Of a stretch of DNA of 64,000 bases, positions 1 through 10,557 are shown piece after piece. Source of the DNA: Charina bottae (taxonomy: Eukaryota > Chordata > Lepidosauria > Squamata > Charinaidae); assembly GCA_023362775.1 (NCBI GenBank), contig JALMGJ010000011.1, positions 23,238,001 through 23,302,000 on the forward strand. The letters are read 5' to 3'. The position numbers and the translations under genes are program-made. The notes under the pieces were generated by a model. The model saw only the letters and a program-made list of their open reading frames with translations, was not told the origin of the DNA and searched no databases. Numbering within the stretch: position 1 is the first letter of the stretch; the number at the start of each line of letters is the position of its first letter.

Positions 1-122
1 TCTTCTACTTTACATACAAAGTTATCATCCAGGTAGAAACTGGAAACAAGAAGGAAAGCCTGAAGGCAATATGTCTCTTGTATCAACATCCTCAAAGAGT
101 GGACAGGAAAAGCAATAGTATA

Positions 123-475
123 GAGCCAGTTTGGTCTAGTGGTTAAGGTGCTGGGCTGGAAACCAGGAGACTGAGAGTTCTAGTCCTGCCTGAGGCATGA
201 AAGCCGGCTGGGTGACCTTGGGCCAGTCCCTCTCTCTCAGCCCTAGGAAGGAGCCAATAGCAAACCAGGAGCCTGAGAGTTCTAGTCCTGCCTGAGGCAT
301 GAAAGCCGGTTGGGTGACCTTGGGCCAGTCCCTGTCTCTCAGCCCAATCCACCTCACAGGGTTGTTGTGGGGAAAATAGGAGGAGGAAGGAGTATTAGGT
401 ATGTTTGCCGCCTTGAGTTATTTATAAAAATAATAAAGGGATAGAAAATAAATATATATATATATGAGAGGCTGG
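123..475 (+). mobile_element. Sauria-type tRNA SINE with two internal modules
   Basis: The tRNA-like head includes GGTCTAGTGGTTAAGG and a GAGTTCTAGTCC B box. A module of about 100 bp (GACCTTGGGCCAGTCC, CTCTCAGCCCTAGGAAGGAG) is present twice. A CTCACAGGGTTGTTGTGGGG-type tail, an A-rich end and a TA run follow. Confidence 0.8.
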
Positions 476-1018
476 GATCCATAGAGTTGTTGTAAGACCC
501 ATATATCAGTGCCAGGGTAGTCAAAGTTGCTTTAGAGGGGGGGCACCTTTGGGGGGGTGCTCTCAACACTTTTGGAAGGGCTGAAGGTCACAAAGAGATG
601 AAGACCCATCGCATGGGGGCAGGGTTGGGAGAAAGGGAGTTTGGGAGTTATTTTTGTATTTTAAGTGCTTATTCTAAGCAAACAGCATCGTTTCCCATTT
701 TTCCTGCCCCAGAATGATGGGTTTGGTGTAGGTTTTCAGCAGCCATGGTCAGGGGCTTTTCAAACATAAAATTGGCCCTGGCATTTTTTCAGAAAGAAGC
801 CATGTACTCAACTTAGTGCTAGAAGCAGATTTAAAACATTATTGACCTCTCTCTTTTCAAGTAGCTAAAGCATTTATTGTTCTTTAGCTCCATGTGACTT
901 TTCACAGATCAAAATCTGTATAAACTAATTGGAAAAGATTGTGTCCCTTTGCACACTTATCTCAGAATAAGTCTGACTGACAGATGGATTTACTTCTGAA
1001 TTAATACATGCATACAGT
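476..1018. other. Unassigned DNA
   Basis: AT-rich sequence with no open frame, motif or repeat that I can identify. Confidence 0.6.
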
Positions 1019-1196
1019 TGGCGTGGTGGCTCAGCGGGTAAGACGACAGGCTTGTCGATCGGAAGATCGTAAGTTCAGAGGTTCGAATAAGCGTCTTCGG
1101 ACAGCGCTGGCTCTTCGGCTAACAAACGGAGATGAGCACCGGCCCCTAGAGTCGGACATGACTGCACAAATGTGCAGGGGGAACCTTTACCTTTTT
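1019..1196 (+). mobile_element. tRNA-derived SINE (GCGTGGTGGCTCAGCGGG family), internally deleted
   Basis: The head has an A box TGGCTCAGCGGG and then a GTTCGA B box. The sequence jumps directly to the 3' region with GAGTCGGACATGACTGCAC. Confidence 0.8.
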
Positions 1197-1686
1197 ACAG
1201 TTGCTTCACTTGTATGAAATTGTCAATGATTGCTGCAAATTATGAAGTCTAATTAATCTACTGGTCACCAGGTTGACCAAATAAATTCAAAAACTTTGCA
1301 CATTCCATTGAACGCTTAGCAAGTAGGTTTAAATTATAGCCAAGAAACTCCTAATTTGCAAATCTGATTTTTCTATCCATTATTTTCCACCTTCTTTCTC
1401 CTCAATATCTTGCCTAAAGAAGTTCATGAAAGCTTATGAACGCTGGATTCTGCTTTGAATCGTTTTTGCTCTATCACACTTTCTTCTTTTCTACATCCAT
1501 AGTCTGCCTCCAGTTTCTTCAAGGATGTGATGGACTGGGCCATGAACTTCTTAAGGGATCGGCTGGCTGGCTGGATCCAGCAGCAGGGAGGCTGGGTGAG
1601 TGGCACACTTGAGGCTCCTTTGCCCCGTGGCAGGGAGTAGAGTATTTCTCTTATAGCCATGTTTGAGAAGAAAGACTTTGTTAAAA
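1197..1686. other. Unassigned DNA
   Basis: Noncoding sequence up to the hAT target duplication. The minus-strand open frame here shows no recognisable domain. Confidence 0.55.
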
Positions 1687-1860
1687 GTGTAGGCCAAGGG
1701 TCGGAAATGGCGGCTCGCGAGCCAGATGCGGCTCTTTGGCCCCTTGAGTGTGGCTCTTCTGCAGCTGAACTCACCCCCGCCCCTTCCACGTGATTGGCCC
1801 TTGCGATTCCACGCGATTGGTCCTCGCCCGCAAACCCCGCCCCCTGGCTCTCACACTGAG

Positions 1861-2531
1861 CGAGGCCCGGCGCGGCAGGGAGGCGCTGCTGGCCCAGGAC
1901 GCGGCGCTGTTGGAGGCGGCGCAGGAGCGGCCGCAGGGGCTGCTGCGGCTGGAGATGGCGCTGCTCCGTGGCATCCAGGTGCTGGGCGAGGGCGCGGGCC
2001 CGGGACGCGAGCGGCAGGGCGGCGCAGGGCGAAGAGCCGCCTGCTCTCCCCTTGGCTGCCTCCGGTCCGAGCCTGGCTCGGCTGCCCCGGCTGCCGCAGG
2101 GCTCGGGTTAGCGGGGGGGAGAGGACGCCGAACGGCGGGGTGGGGGGATTGATGGGGTGGGAGGATGCACCCGGAGGGCCTCCCGCGGCTGCTTCTCCAA
2201 GGCGGGTTGCAGAGCACGCGCTGCGCCCACAGGAACTCCTGGTCCCTCCGCTCCCTCCAGCTCCGCCACCAGCCCGAGCAGCGCCGCCCGCCCCGTCCTG
2301 CCGCCCGGCAAACCTCCGCCGGCTCCGTCCCCCCGCCGCCACCGCCACCGCCCCGGCCAGGCCCCCTGCGCCGCCCTGCCGCTCGCGTCCCGGGCCTGCG
2401 CCCTCGCCCAGCACCTGGATGCCGCGGAGCAGCGCCATCTCCAGCCGCAGCAGCCCCTGAAGCCGCTCCTGCGCTGCCTCCGACAGCGCCGCGTCCCGGG
2501 CCAGCAGCGCCTCCCTGCCGCGCCGGGCCTC
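1861..2531. repeat. Left-block inverted repeat of the hAT element
   Basis: About 165-bp arms (1861-2024 and 2367-2531). The repeated segment reads through without stops as an Ala/Glu/Arg/Leu-rich peptide (for example LLRLEMALLRGIQVLGEG). This may be a captured host exon or simply GC-rich DNA. Confidence 0.75.
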
Positions 2532-2910
2532 GCAGAGACGGGCCTGAAGGGGCGCAGAGGCCGGAGAGGGTACCCCGCCGTCTCCCCTTCTCTCCCTGCC
2601 TCGCTCGCCCGCAGGGAAGGAGGCGCGGGTCCCGCCCTGTGAAGAGGGTGCAGCCTTCCGCTCTCCCGTGCCCCAGGTTTTGTTGCCCGCGGCAGCCGCT
2701 CTAGGAGCCGGCCAACCTCCGCCGCTGGTTCCCAGCGCTTCCCCTTGGATGGGGAGTTCCCTCCCGCCACCCCGCTCGGAGAGACGGGCCTGAAGGGGCG
2801 CAGAGGCCGGAGAGGGAGCCCCTCCATCTCCCCTTCTCTCCCTGCCTTGCCCGCCCGCAGGGAAGGAGGCGCGGGTCCCGCCCGGTGGAGAGGGCGCAGC
2901 CTTCCGCTCA
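2532..2910 (+). repeat. Direct repeat pair in the hAT element
   Basis: A segment of about 115 bp starting AGACGGGCCTGAAGGGGCGC at about 2535 recurs at about 2781 with few changes. Confidence 0.7.
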
Positions 2911-3290
2911 GCCCAGGAACGCCGTGGCGCCCAGCAGAGCCCTCTGCACATGCTCCGCGACGCTCCCTCCTTCCCGCCGCCTCTCCTGAGCTGAGCTCCG
3001 CAACCGAGCCTGGGCGTGCGTGCGTGAGGGAAGCCGCCATCAAGGGCTTCCTCGCCGAGTTAGTCCGCAGGGAGGGAGGCGGGGGGGACAGGGCTGGGCG
3101 CTGGGGCGGGGGCAGGGCCGCGGACGGCAGGCCAAAGGGAGATGCCAGGGCAACTGTAGTGACCGGAGGCGGCCAAGGGGAGAGCAGGCAGCTCTTCGCC
3201 CTCAGCACACCGTGGGGCCAGACGAGCCTCCGGCTGCTGCTTCCTGCGCCCGTGGCCTCTTTGCTGCCGCCGCCGCCCGCCTCGCCTCTG

Positions 3291-3543
3291 CCACTCTCCG
3301 CTTCTCCGCAAAGCTCCTGGTTGATCTTAATGTTTCCTTTTCCTCCCCTTCAATATGTTCCAGCAAGCGAGGGGGAAGCGGAGAGCGGCTGCAGCAGAGG
3401 CCACGGGCACAGGAAGCAGCAGCCGGAGGCCGCCTCGCCTCTGCCGCTCTCCGCTTCCACCTCGCTTGCTGGAACGTATTGAAGGGGAGGAAAAGGAAAC
3501 ATCAAGATCAACCAGGAGCTTTGCGGAGAGCGGCAGAGGCGAG
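3291..3543. repeat. Nested inverted repeat 1 of the hAT element
   Basis: About 81-bp arms (3291-3371 and 3463-3543) contain the module AAAGCTCCTGGTTGATCTT. The same module forms the spacer of the giant palindrome at 4442-4509. Confidence 0.75.
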
Positions 3544-5397
3544 ACTCCACGGCCCCCCCAGCTGCCAGAGGAGGAGAGGCGGTGGAAGAGCTGCAGCCGG
3601 GGGGCCGCGGAGTCTCCGGGGGCGGCCGCCCCGTGCTGCACGAGCAGGTCGAACATGTCCCCGCCGTCGCCTGGGACTTTCGCGATGGCGAGGGGAGGGC
3701 GCCGAAGCTGCGGGCCGGGCTGGGCTGGGGCCGGATCCTGTGCTCCTGATGACCCCCCCCAGGCAGGTTTCCCTTTGTCGTGGGGCAAATGAACCAGGCT
3801 TGCGGTCGATGGAGCAACAGCAGAAGTTGTTATTGCTCCTCCGCTTACCAGCGCCTGAATTTTGCTCCATCGGCCGCAAGCCTGGTTCATTCTGAGAGAA
3901 ACAGAGAGATTTCTGCCTGCCGTTCTTTCTTCCCAGCTGAGCGAGGCCCCGCGCCGGTATTTTTGGAGCGCTTCCGCGCGCAGCTGAGCGAGGCCCCGCA
4001 TCAGGCTTTTTGGAGCGCTTCCACACGCAGCTGAGCGCTGGGCTGTGGAAATGCGCTCCAAAAACACTGGCGCAGGGCCTCGCTCATCTGCGCTGGGCTG
4101 TTGCCCCGCTCCAGTTCTCGGCCCTGACCACCCGCCTGGGGCTGCTGGGAGATGTGGTTCAGCCGCTTCTGGAGAAGACCTCCCCCCGCGCGCCTGCAGC
4201 AACGTGTGCAAAAGGGGAGCGGGCGTGCGTGCGCGTGCAAAAGGGCTGAGAAGGAGGCCCGGCTGCACGCTCACCACCGGAGAGGAAGAGGAAACGCGGC
4301 CCCTCCCCAGCTTCAGGGGAGCCGCCGCCGCCGCCGCCGCCGCCGGGTGGGTCCCCTCAGGGCGGCAGCAAAGAGGCCACGGGCGCAGGAAGCAGCAGCC
4401 GGAGGCCGCTTCGCCTCTGCCTCGCCTCTGCCGCTCTCCGCAAAGCTCCTGGTTGATCTTGATGTTTCCTTTTCCTCCCCTTCAATACGTTCCAGCAAGC
4501 GAGGTGGAAGCGGAGAGCGGCAGAGGCGAGGCGGCCTCCGGCTGCTGCTTCCTGCGCCCGTGGCCTCTTTGCTGCCGCCCTGAGGGGACCCACCCGGCGG
4601 CGGCGGCGGCGGCGGCTCCCCTGAAGCTGGGGAGGGGCCGCGTTTCCTCTTCCTCTCCGGTGGTGAGCGTGCAGCCGGGCCTCCTTCTCAGCCCTTTTGC
4701 ACGCGCACACACGCCCGCTCCCCTTTTGCACGCGTTGCTGCAGGCGCGCGGGGGGAGGTCTTCTCCAGAAGCGGCTGAACCACATCTCCCAGCAGCCCCA
4801 GGCGGGTGGTCAGGGCCGAGAACTGGAGCGGGGCAACAGCCCAGCGCAGATGAGCGAGGCCCTGCGCCAGTGTTTTTGGAGCGCATTTCCACAGCCCAGC
4901 GCTCAGCTGCGTGTGGAAGCGCTCCAAAAAGCCTGATGCGGGGCCTCGCTCAGCTGCGCGCGGAAGCGCTCCAAAAATACCGGCGCGGGGCCTCGCTCAG
5001 CTGGGAAGAAAGAACGGCAGGCAGAAATCTCTCTGTTTCTCTCAGAATGAACCAGGCTTGCGGCCGATGGAGCAAAATTCAGGCGCTGGTAAGCGGAGGA
5101 GCAATAACAACTTCTGCTGTTGCTCCATTGACCGCAAGCCTGGTTCATTTGCCCCACGACAAAGGGAAACCTGCCTGGGGGGGGTCATCAGGAGCACAGG
5201 ATCCGGCCCCAGCCCAGCCCGGCCCGCAGCTTCGGCGCCCTCCCCTCGCCATCGCGAAAGTCCCAGGCGACGGCGGGGACATGTTCGACCTGCTCGTGCA
5301 GCACGGGGCGGCCGCCCCCGGAGACTCCGCGGCCCCCCGGCTGCAGCTCTTCCACTGCCTCTCCTCCTCTCTGGCAGCCGGGGGGGCGTGGAGTCTC
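3541..5397. repeat. Giant inverted repeat (about 0.9-kb arms) inside the hAT element
   Basis: Left arm 3541-4441 and right arm 4510-5397 are near-identical reverse complements around a 68-bp spacer. They differ by a few substitutions, GCC-triplet copy number and a small duplication. A transcript of either strand would fold into a long hairpin. Confidence 0.9.
3788..3891. repeat. Nested inverted repeat 2 and its mirror image
   Basis: Inverted segments around ATGAACCAGGCTTGCGG at 3788-3816 and 3859-3891. A mirrored pair occurs in the other arm at about 5045-5152. Confidence 0.75.
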
Positions 5398-5556
5398 CGG
5401 GGGCGGCCGCCCCGTGCTGCACGAGCAAGTCGAACATGTCCCCGCCGTCGCCTGGGACTTTCGCGATGGCGAGGGGAGGGTGCCGAAGCTGCGGGCCGGG
5501 CTGGCCTGGGGCCGGATCCTGTGCTCCTGATGACCCCTCCGGGCAGGTTTCCCTTT
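5161..5556. repeat. Nested inverted repeat 3 of the hAT element
   Basis: About 170-bp arms (5161-5330 and 5390-5556) around a 59-bp centre. Outer ends read AAAGGGAAACCTGCC and GGCAGGTTTCCCTTT. The pair overlaps the right arm of the giant palindrome. Confidence 0.8.
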
Positions 5557-5670
5557 GCCCCACGATATTCTGGGTAGCGGAGGGTGGCAGCTGTTTCCCC
5601 GCCACTCCCGGTGGGGCAGCCGGGCCGGGTTTGCGGAGCTGCTGGCTGCGAGGAGCTGCTGGCTGCACCC

Positions 5671-5793
5671 CCGCCCCCTTCCACGCGATTGGCTCCCGCC
5701 CGCAAACCCCGCCCCCTTCCACGCGATTGGCTCCCGCCCGCAAAACCCGCCCCCTTCCACGCGATTGGCTCCCGCCCGCAAAACCCGCCCCCT
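5671..5793 (+). repeat. Subterminal CCAAT/GC-box tandem repeats
   Basis: Three tandem units of about 35 bp, each with CCGCCCCCTTCCACG, GATTGG and CCCGCCCGCAAA-like parts. Related copies lie near the other end at about 1771-1845. Each unit carries a reverse CCAAT box and an Sp1-type GC box. Confidence 0.75.
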
Positions 5794-5874
5794 GGCTCTC
5801 GAGCACTTCAAAATGTGCACGAGCATGTCAAAATGGCTCCCGGCAAAAAAAGTTTGCCGACCCCTGGTGTAGGC

Positions 5875-7341
5875 TAAGGTCAGCTGTAGAACACATGTAT
5901 AAAAGGCCTGGTTCAGTTTCCAAAAGATCCCCTGAAATGGCATTGGACTTCAAGACCCATCAGCCCCGATTAGCATGGATAGTGCCTCACTAGTGGGAAT
6001 TATACTGCAGCAATATCTGAAAGGCCACAGCTTCCCCAGAAGATCCCAAAACCTGGAAGAGTTCAGCTCTTGGTCAGAAAAAGTAGTGCAACCTTAAAAT
6101 AAGCCATATTGCTGTTTCATTCATTTTAGCTTAGGGTGTTGTGGGAGCCCAAGCATTGCGCTTTGTTCACTAAAACATGATGCACAACCTGGTCAGTGTA
6201 ACTGGCCCATGTGCTCGTAAGAACCAAATCCTTTCGGCTGAGCTTCCTTTTTAACTTAACTGCATTTGTGAGTTTTTCTATTCTTGGTTGAAGAAATCTC
6301 AGTTCATGTGGTGGTTAGTTGTCTTTGTTTTGGGCAGTTTCTTCCCAAGAAGTCCAGCAGGGGGCAGTCACACCATATCAGGCCAAACCCCAGAGTTAAA
6401 GATAAAGGCATCCTTGAATCAGGTTTGACTCCAAGCAGCTGCATGGGACACATTCATGGAAATTGTCACCTATTTCAAAAGAACATAGATAATTTAAGAA
6501 CATTAATGTTTCATGAAGAATTCATGTTCCGTGAAGCCAGTTTGTGCACACTAAAGCTGGGCACAGAATCCTAAAAAAATCAGTTGTCTTTTACAGGGCG
6601 TGTTTCTGGTCCTTAAGACTGCAAAGTCAAGGGTGACAAGTGTCTGAGACTTGTCTGGGTGAATTATCTAAACGTAGGAATTAGTAGTAAGATTTTCTGT
6701 GAGTGGTCTACGCGACTCTGTACCTCTTTAGGAAAGCAGAAAAAATAAAGTATGCAAATAATTTAATTTTTCTTTACCTAGAACTTAAGCATTTTTGCTT
6801 AATCAAACTATTTTTTTAAAGATAACATTACTACTGTAATTCCTACTGATCATAAGCTCCACTGCGAACAGATGCAACAAATTTCTTCCAAATGGTACAA
6901 TGTTAATACAGATCTTTACAGATACTGTTAATTTAATGTTTATGCAGATAGATTGATATACTACTCAAAGTACACCTTTTCCCTGTTTTTCACTAGAGAG
7001 TTTGCTGCACAAGGAAAGCCTTGTATGGACACCTCCAACATTTGCTACCGAGGTTTCATTATGAATGCGAAATGGGGAAAAATAAGAAATACATGTCAGG
7101 AGAACAATTACATCAAATAGCTCTATTTTTAATTCAATGTAATTATAAATGACATCAATCCAACATTTCATTTTTTTCCCGGCCCTGTTCACATCTTTTT
7201 GGAATGTGACCTCTGAAATGTCATTTGGAGGTGCAGCACAATCCTCATTCTGGGGTAACATGGTGTTCCTATTCCCTCCTATATATTATCCCACCAAAGA
7301 TGACTCAATTCCATTTCCCCCCATGCCCCTACTGCTTCCAC
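5875..7341. other. Unassigned DNA
   Basis: AT-rich noncoding sequence holding only the CTCF-like motif at 6354. No exon is recognised. Confidence 0.6.
6354..6368 (+). promoter_or_regulatory. CTCF-like motif
   Basis: CCAGCAGGGGGCAGT matches the core CTCF consensus closely. It sits in otherwise unassigned DNA between the hAT element and ferritin 1. Occupancy is not shown by sequence. Confidence 0.4.
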
Positions 7342-7701
7342 TTCTGCAAGTCCTCGACTTATGACCACAATTTAGACCAGAACTTCCATCGCTAAGCAAT
7401 GTGGTTGTTAAGTGAGTCGCACCCAATTTTACAACCCTTTTTGCCGCAGTTGTTAAGCGAATCATGCAGTTCCCCATTGATTTTGTTTGTCGGGAGCCAG
7501 CTGGGAAGGTTGCAAATGGCGATCATGTGACTCCAGGACATTGAACCATTGTAAATACATGCTGGTTGCCAAGCACCCGAATTTTGATCACATGACCGTG
7601 CTGCAACAGTCGTAAATGTGAAGGCTGGTCATAAGTCACTTTTTCAGCTCCATAACTTTGAACAGTCATTAAATGAATGGTCGTAAGTGAAGGACCACCT
7701 G
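7342..7701. mobile_element. TIR element (AGTCCTCGACTTA family), copy A
   Basis: Starts GCAAGTCCTCGACTTATGACC and ends GTCGTAAGTGAAGGACCACC, degraded inverted ends. The interior has repeated GTTGTTAAG-type motifs. Confidence 0.65.
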
Positions 7702-7832
7702 TAGGTCATGAGTGAGCAACATTTACAGGCTAGGGAGGCCACACAGATTTGACTCGAGATGCTCCTGAATTAATCTACCATTTGTCAGCATCCTCCTCTC
7801 TCCATCATCCTTTCCTTTCCCCTCTACCATAG

Positions 7833-8164
7833 TAAAGGTAAAGGTTCCCCCCGCACAGTTGTGCAGTCGTGTCCGACTCTAGGGGCCGGTGCTCATCTCC
7901 GTTTGTTAGCCGAAGAGCCAGCGTTGTCCGAAGATGCTTCCACGGTCATGTGGCCGCATGACACACGCGGAACGCTGTTACCTTCCCACCGAAGTGGTAC
8001 CTATTAATCTACTTGCATTTGCATGCTTTCGAATTGCTAGGTTGGCAAGAGCTGGGGTGAGTGCGGGAGCTCACTCTATCACGCGGGGCTAGGGATTTGA
8101 ACCTCCGAACTTGCGATCTTCCGATCACAAGCCTGGCGTCTTACCCGCTGAGCCACCACGCCCC
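7833..8164 (-). mobile_element. tRNA-derived SINE, full-length
   Basis: A full-length reverse copy of the 330-bp family. Flanking TCTACCATAG (7823-7832) and TCCACCATAG (8165-8174) form a 10-bp target duplication with one mismatch. Confidence 0.87.
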
Positions 8165-8174
8165 TCCACCATAG

Positions 8175-10261
8175 CAGGGAGAAAACAGCTCTGTTTCCTG
8201 CCAGCCAGCTGATCATAGGGAAGAACTGGGTTGAGCTCCCTATACCTACAAGGGCTGCATTTCTTGCGGCCTCGAAATTACAGGTTGCCAACTCACAAAC
8301 TAGGAGAAACTTTATTGCAGGCCACATTAAGAGCCATGCCAAGGAGCTTTGTAAAAGTGTTATTGAACCATTTCAGGTCCAACTTCTGCCTTAATTCTAT
8401 GAAGCAATATTTAAATGACAACACAGATGCAGTTTCCTAAATGATGAGACAGGGATGCCTCCTGAATGTGATGATACTTACCCTCTTTTCTGCTGTGAAA
8501 TACGGCAGAGGTGAAATTGCAAAGGTTATACAACAAAAATAGAAACTCTGTGGAAATAGAAAGGCAACAAAATGTTGCTTGGGAAACATTTGTTTACTTT
8601 TTTCCTGCCAGTTTAAATATTTTTGCTAACCATTGAGACCCAAATGCCTCCATTCATCTTTTTCTTTCTTTCTTTCAGAATGTTCTGCTAAATTTTTCCC
8701 CGTCGTCAGAATAGAAATCTGGAGAGATTGGGGCCGCACATTTGAAAAGACCATGCCGTGCATTTCTCATTTTTGCGGTGTGGAGGGCTAAGAGTATTGA
8801 TTTCTCTTGGGAGGATTTCACCCTGACCAAACATAATAATGAAGTGAAACTGTTGCTTGTTTACTTTTCTTGTGAGTCACTACAGTATAGCACAACTTGT
8901 TAGACTTGTGCTCGAGGGGGTATACTTTCAAATCTCTGTCATGTCAGAAAACGTGCTCAGAGATCTTTGGCTTGCAAGTAATTTTCATCCTTGTCAATCC
9001 CACATGGTTGTGTAGCTCCAGGGAAATAACCTTCGCTATGCTGCTTTTAAGCATAGTTATGCTTAAGCTGTCCTATCCCCTTAATAGGAAGGATACAGAT
9101 GGGTTATAAAAGTATTAAAATCATTAAAAACCTCTTATTTTTAATCCCAAAAGGACATGATTATTCATTGAGCGACAAAGGAAAGGTGCCCTGGGTACAC
9201 CCAGTCTTCTTAAACGTTATTACTTTGCATGTTCCTAGACATTTGATTGTCTTCTGTTAACTGAATTGAGCAGTGTATCCTGAGATTTAGGTGGTAACAT
9301 ATTTTACTTCACTATGCTTCTTTATAATTAAGACTTGTTGAGGAGACACCTTGCCCCAACAAGGTAATCCGAGGCCAGCCACATTAGTTTCACAGGCCAG
9401 AAGCTCCCCATCCTGCCTTAGATAGAGAAACTGAAGACTTCAGGCCCCAAATCTAACTTTTGATTCCTTCAATCTCAAAAAAAGATGTGTTGAGACAGAT
9501 GGTGGTTTTGATGAAGAGTATTCCGGGCAACGCAGAGAATGGAGAAAGGAATCTCACCCTTCGCTCTCATCCAGTTGGTCTGGCTGGAAAACTAGCTCGG
9601 ACCCCCGTTCCATATCCTGCCATGATTAAAATGATGCCTTGTGCTCTTCCCTATTTTCTCCACACTGTTCCCTGCTTAGATCTTTCCTCTGAGAGATTCT
9701 GCATGCTGGCCTTCAACTGGAAGAGACGTCAAAGTTCTGGGTGTGAACAATGACACAGTTGGAATTAAAATGGATCTCAGTTGGGAGAACATAACGCTAC
9801 TTCCACAGTCTCTTAGTCATCTGCCCTTTGCAGCCCACTGTTTTCTCAGCCACTATCTTCTCTCTGCATGTGGTGGGGCAACCCTGGACTTAGGAGTGGG
9901 CAGTATTGCCGAAATCATCAGTTATATCAATATCTTGAGCTGTTTAGAGCTTCTGCTTGAAGGATATGACGGGGTATGAGTTCCAGGGGACAAATGTGAA
10001 AACAGAATTGAGGCAAAATCTTTGATTTGGAAAGGGGCAGGGCAGACCGAGCCCTGCCAATACTTTGTTAGCTGCCTTGAGTACATTCAGGAGAAAGGCA
10101 GGGTTAATATCAAATACATAAAAATATTGAGAGCCGTGTAAGAAATGCACACATGGCATAATTTCTATGACTTCAACAAGGAGAAAGGTTCTGCAGTCAG
10201 CTACAGAATGTCAAAAAGATCCTTAAGGAGTAGATGAGAATGTTCACTTTTTCAGCAAATG
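8175..10261. other. Unassigned DNA
   Basis: Two kilobases with short open frames only. No exon, repeat or RNA gene is recognised. Confidence 0.6.
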
Positions 10262-10269
10262 ATCTATAT

Positions 10270-10549
10270 CAGTGCTTTCCAAACTCGTGTGTCGCGACAC
10301 AACCCAGAAGTGGCAATGGCGCGTCGTCGCCACCCCTGTGGCGGTGCGCGTGGCAGCGGTGTGCACGGTGGTGGTGACAGCAGCGGCGCACCATCAGCGC
10401 TTCCGGGTTTTACCGCAAAACACGAGGCCGCCACTGCCGCCACCGTGCACGCCACCGCTGCGCGTCCCCCCATGCCGCCGCTATGCGCCCCCCGCGCCGC
10501 CACTGCCACCATTGGTGTGTTGCCAACAGCGGGAGTTTGGAAAGCACTG
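10270..10549. mobile_element. hAT MITE (GCTTTCCAAACT family)
   Basis: Terminal inverted repeats CAGTGCTTTCCAAACT... with 8-bp duplications ATCTATAT and ATCTATGT. The interior is GC-rich. Confidence 0.85.
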
Positions 10550-10557
10550 ATCTATGT

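Larger units (their letters stand above)
1695..5866. mobile_element. 4.17-kb GC-rich non-autonomous hAT-type element
   Basis: The element starts CAAGGGTCGG and ends CCGACCCCTG, imperfect terminal inverted repeats of the hAT type. It is bounded by an exact 8-bp duplication GTGTAGGC (1687-1694 and 5867-5874), the target-site length of hAT transposons. No transposase-like protein is visible in any frame, so it would depend on an enzyme supplied elsewhere. The interior is very GC-rich and made largely of inverted repeats. Long open frames on both strands are expected from the lack of AT-rich stops and are not called as genes. Both ends carry copies of a CCAAT/GC-box-like subterminal motif. Confidence 0.85.

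Noticed and set aside
1019..1090. A tRNA gene (A and B boxes present)
   Set aside because: The same head recurs at the start of at least four other SINE copies and continues into SINE body or tail. It is a SINE promoter, not a tRNA gene.
1726..5993. Long open frames on both strands (up to 510 codons) in the GC-rich block
   Set aside because: The block is a palindromic transposon and is stop-poor because of GC content. The frames overlap each other on both strands and show no recognisable domain.
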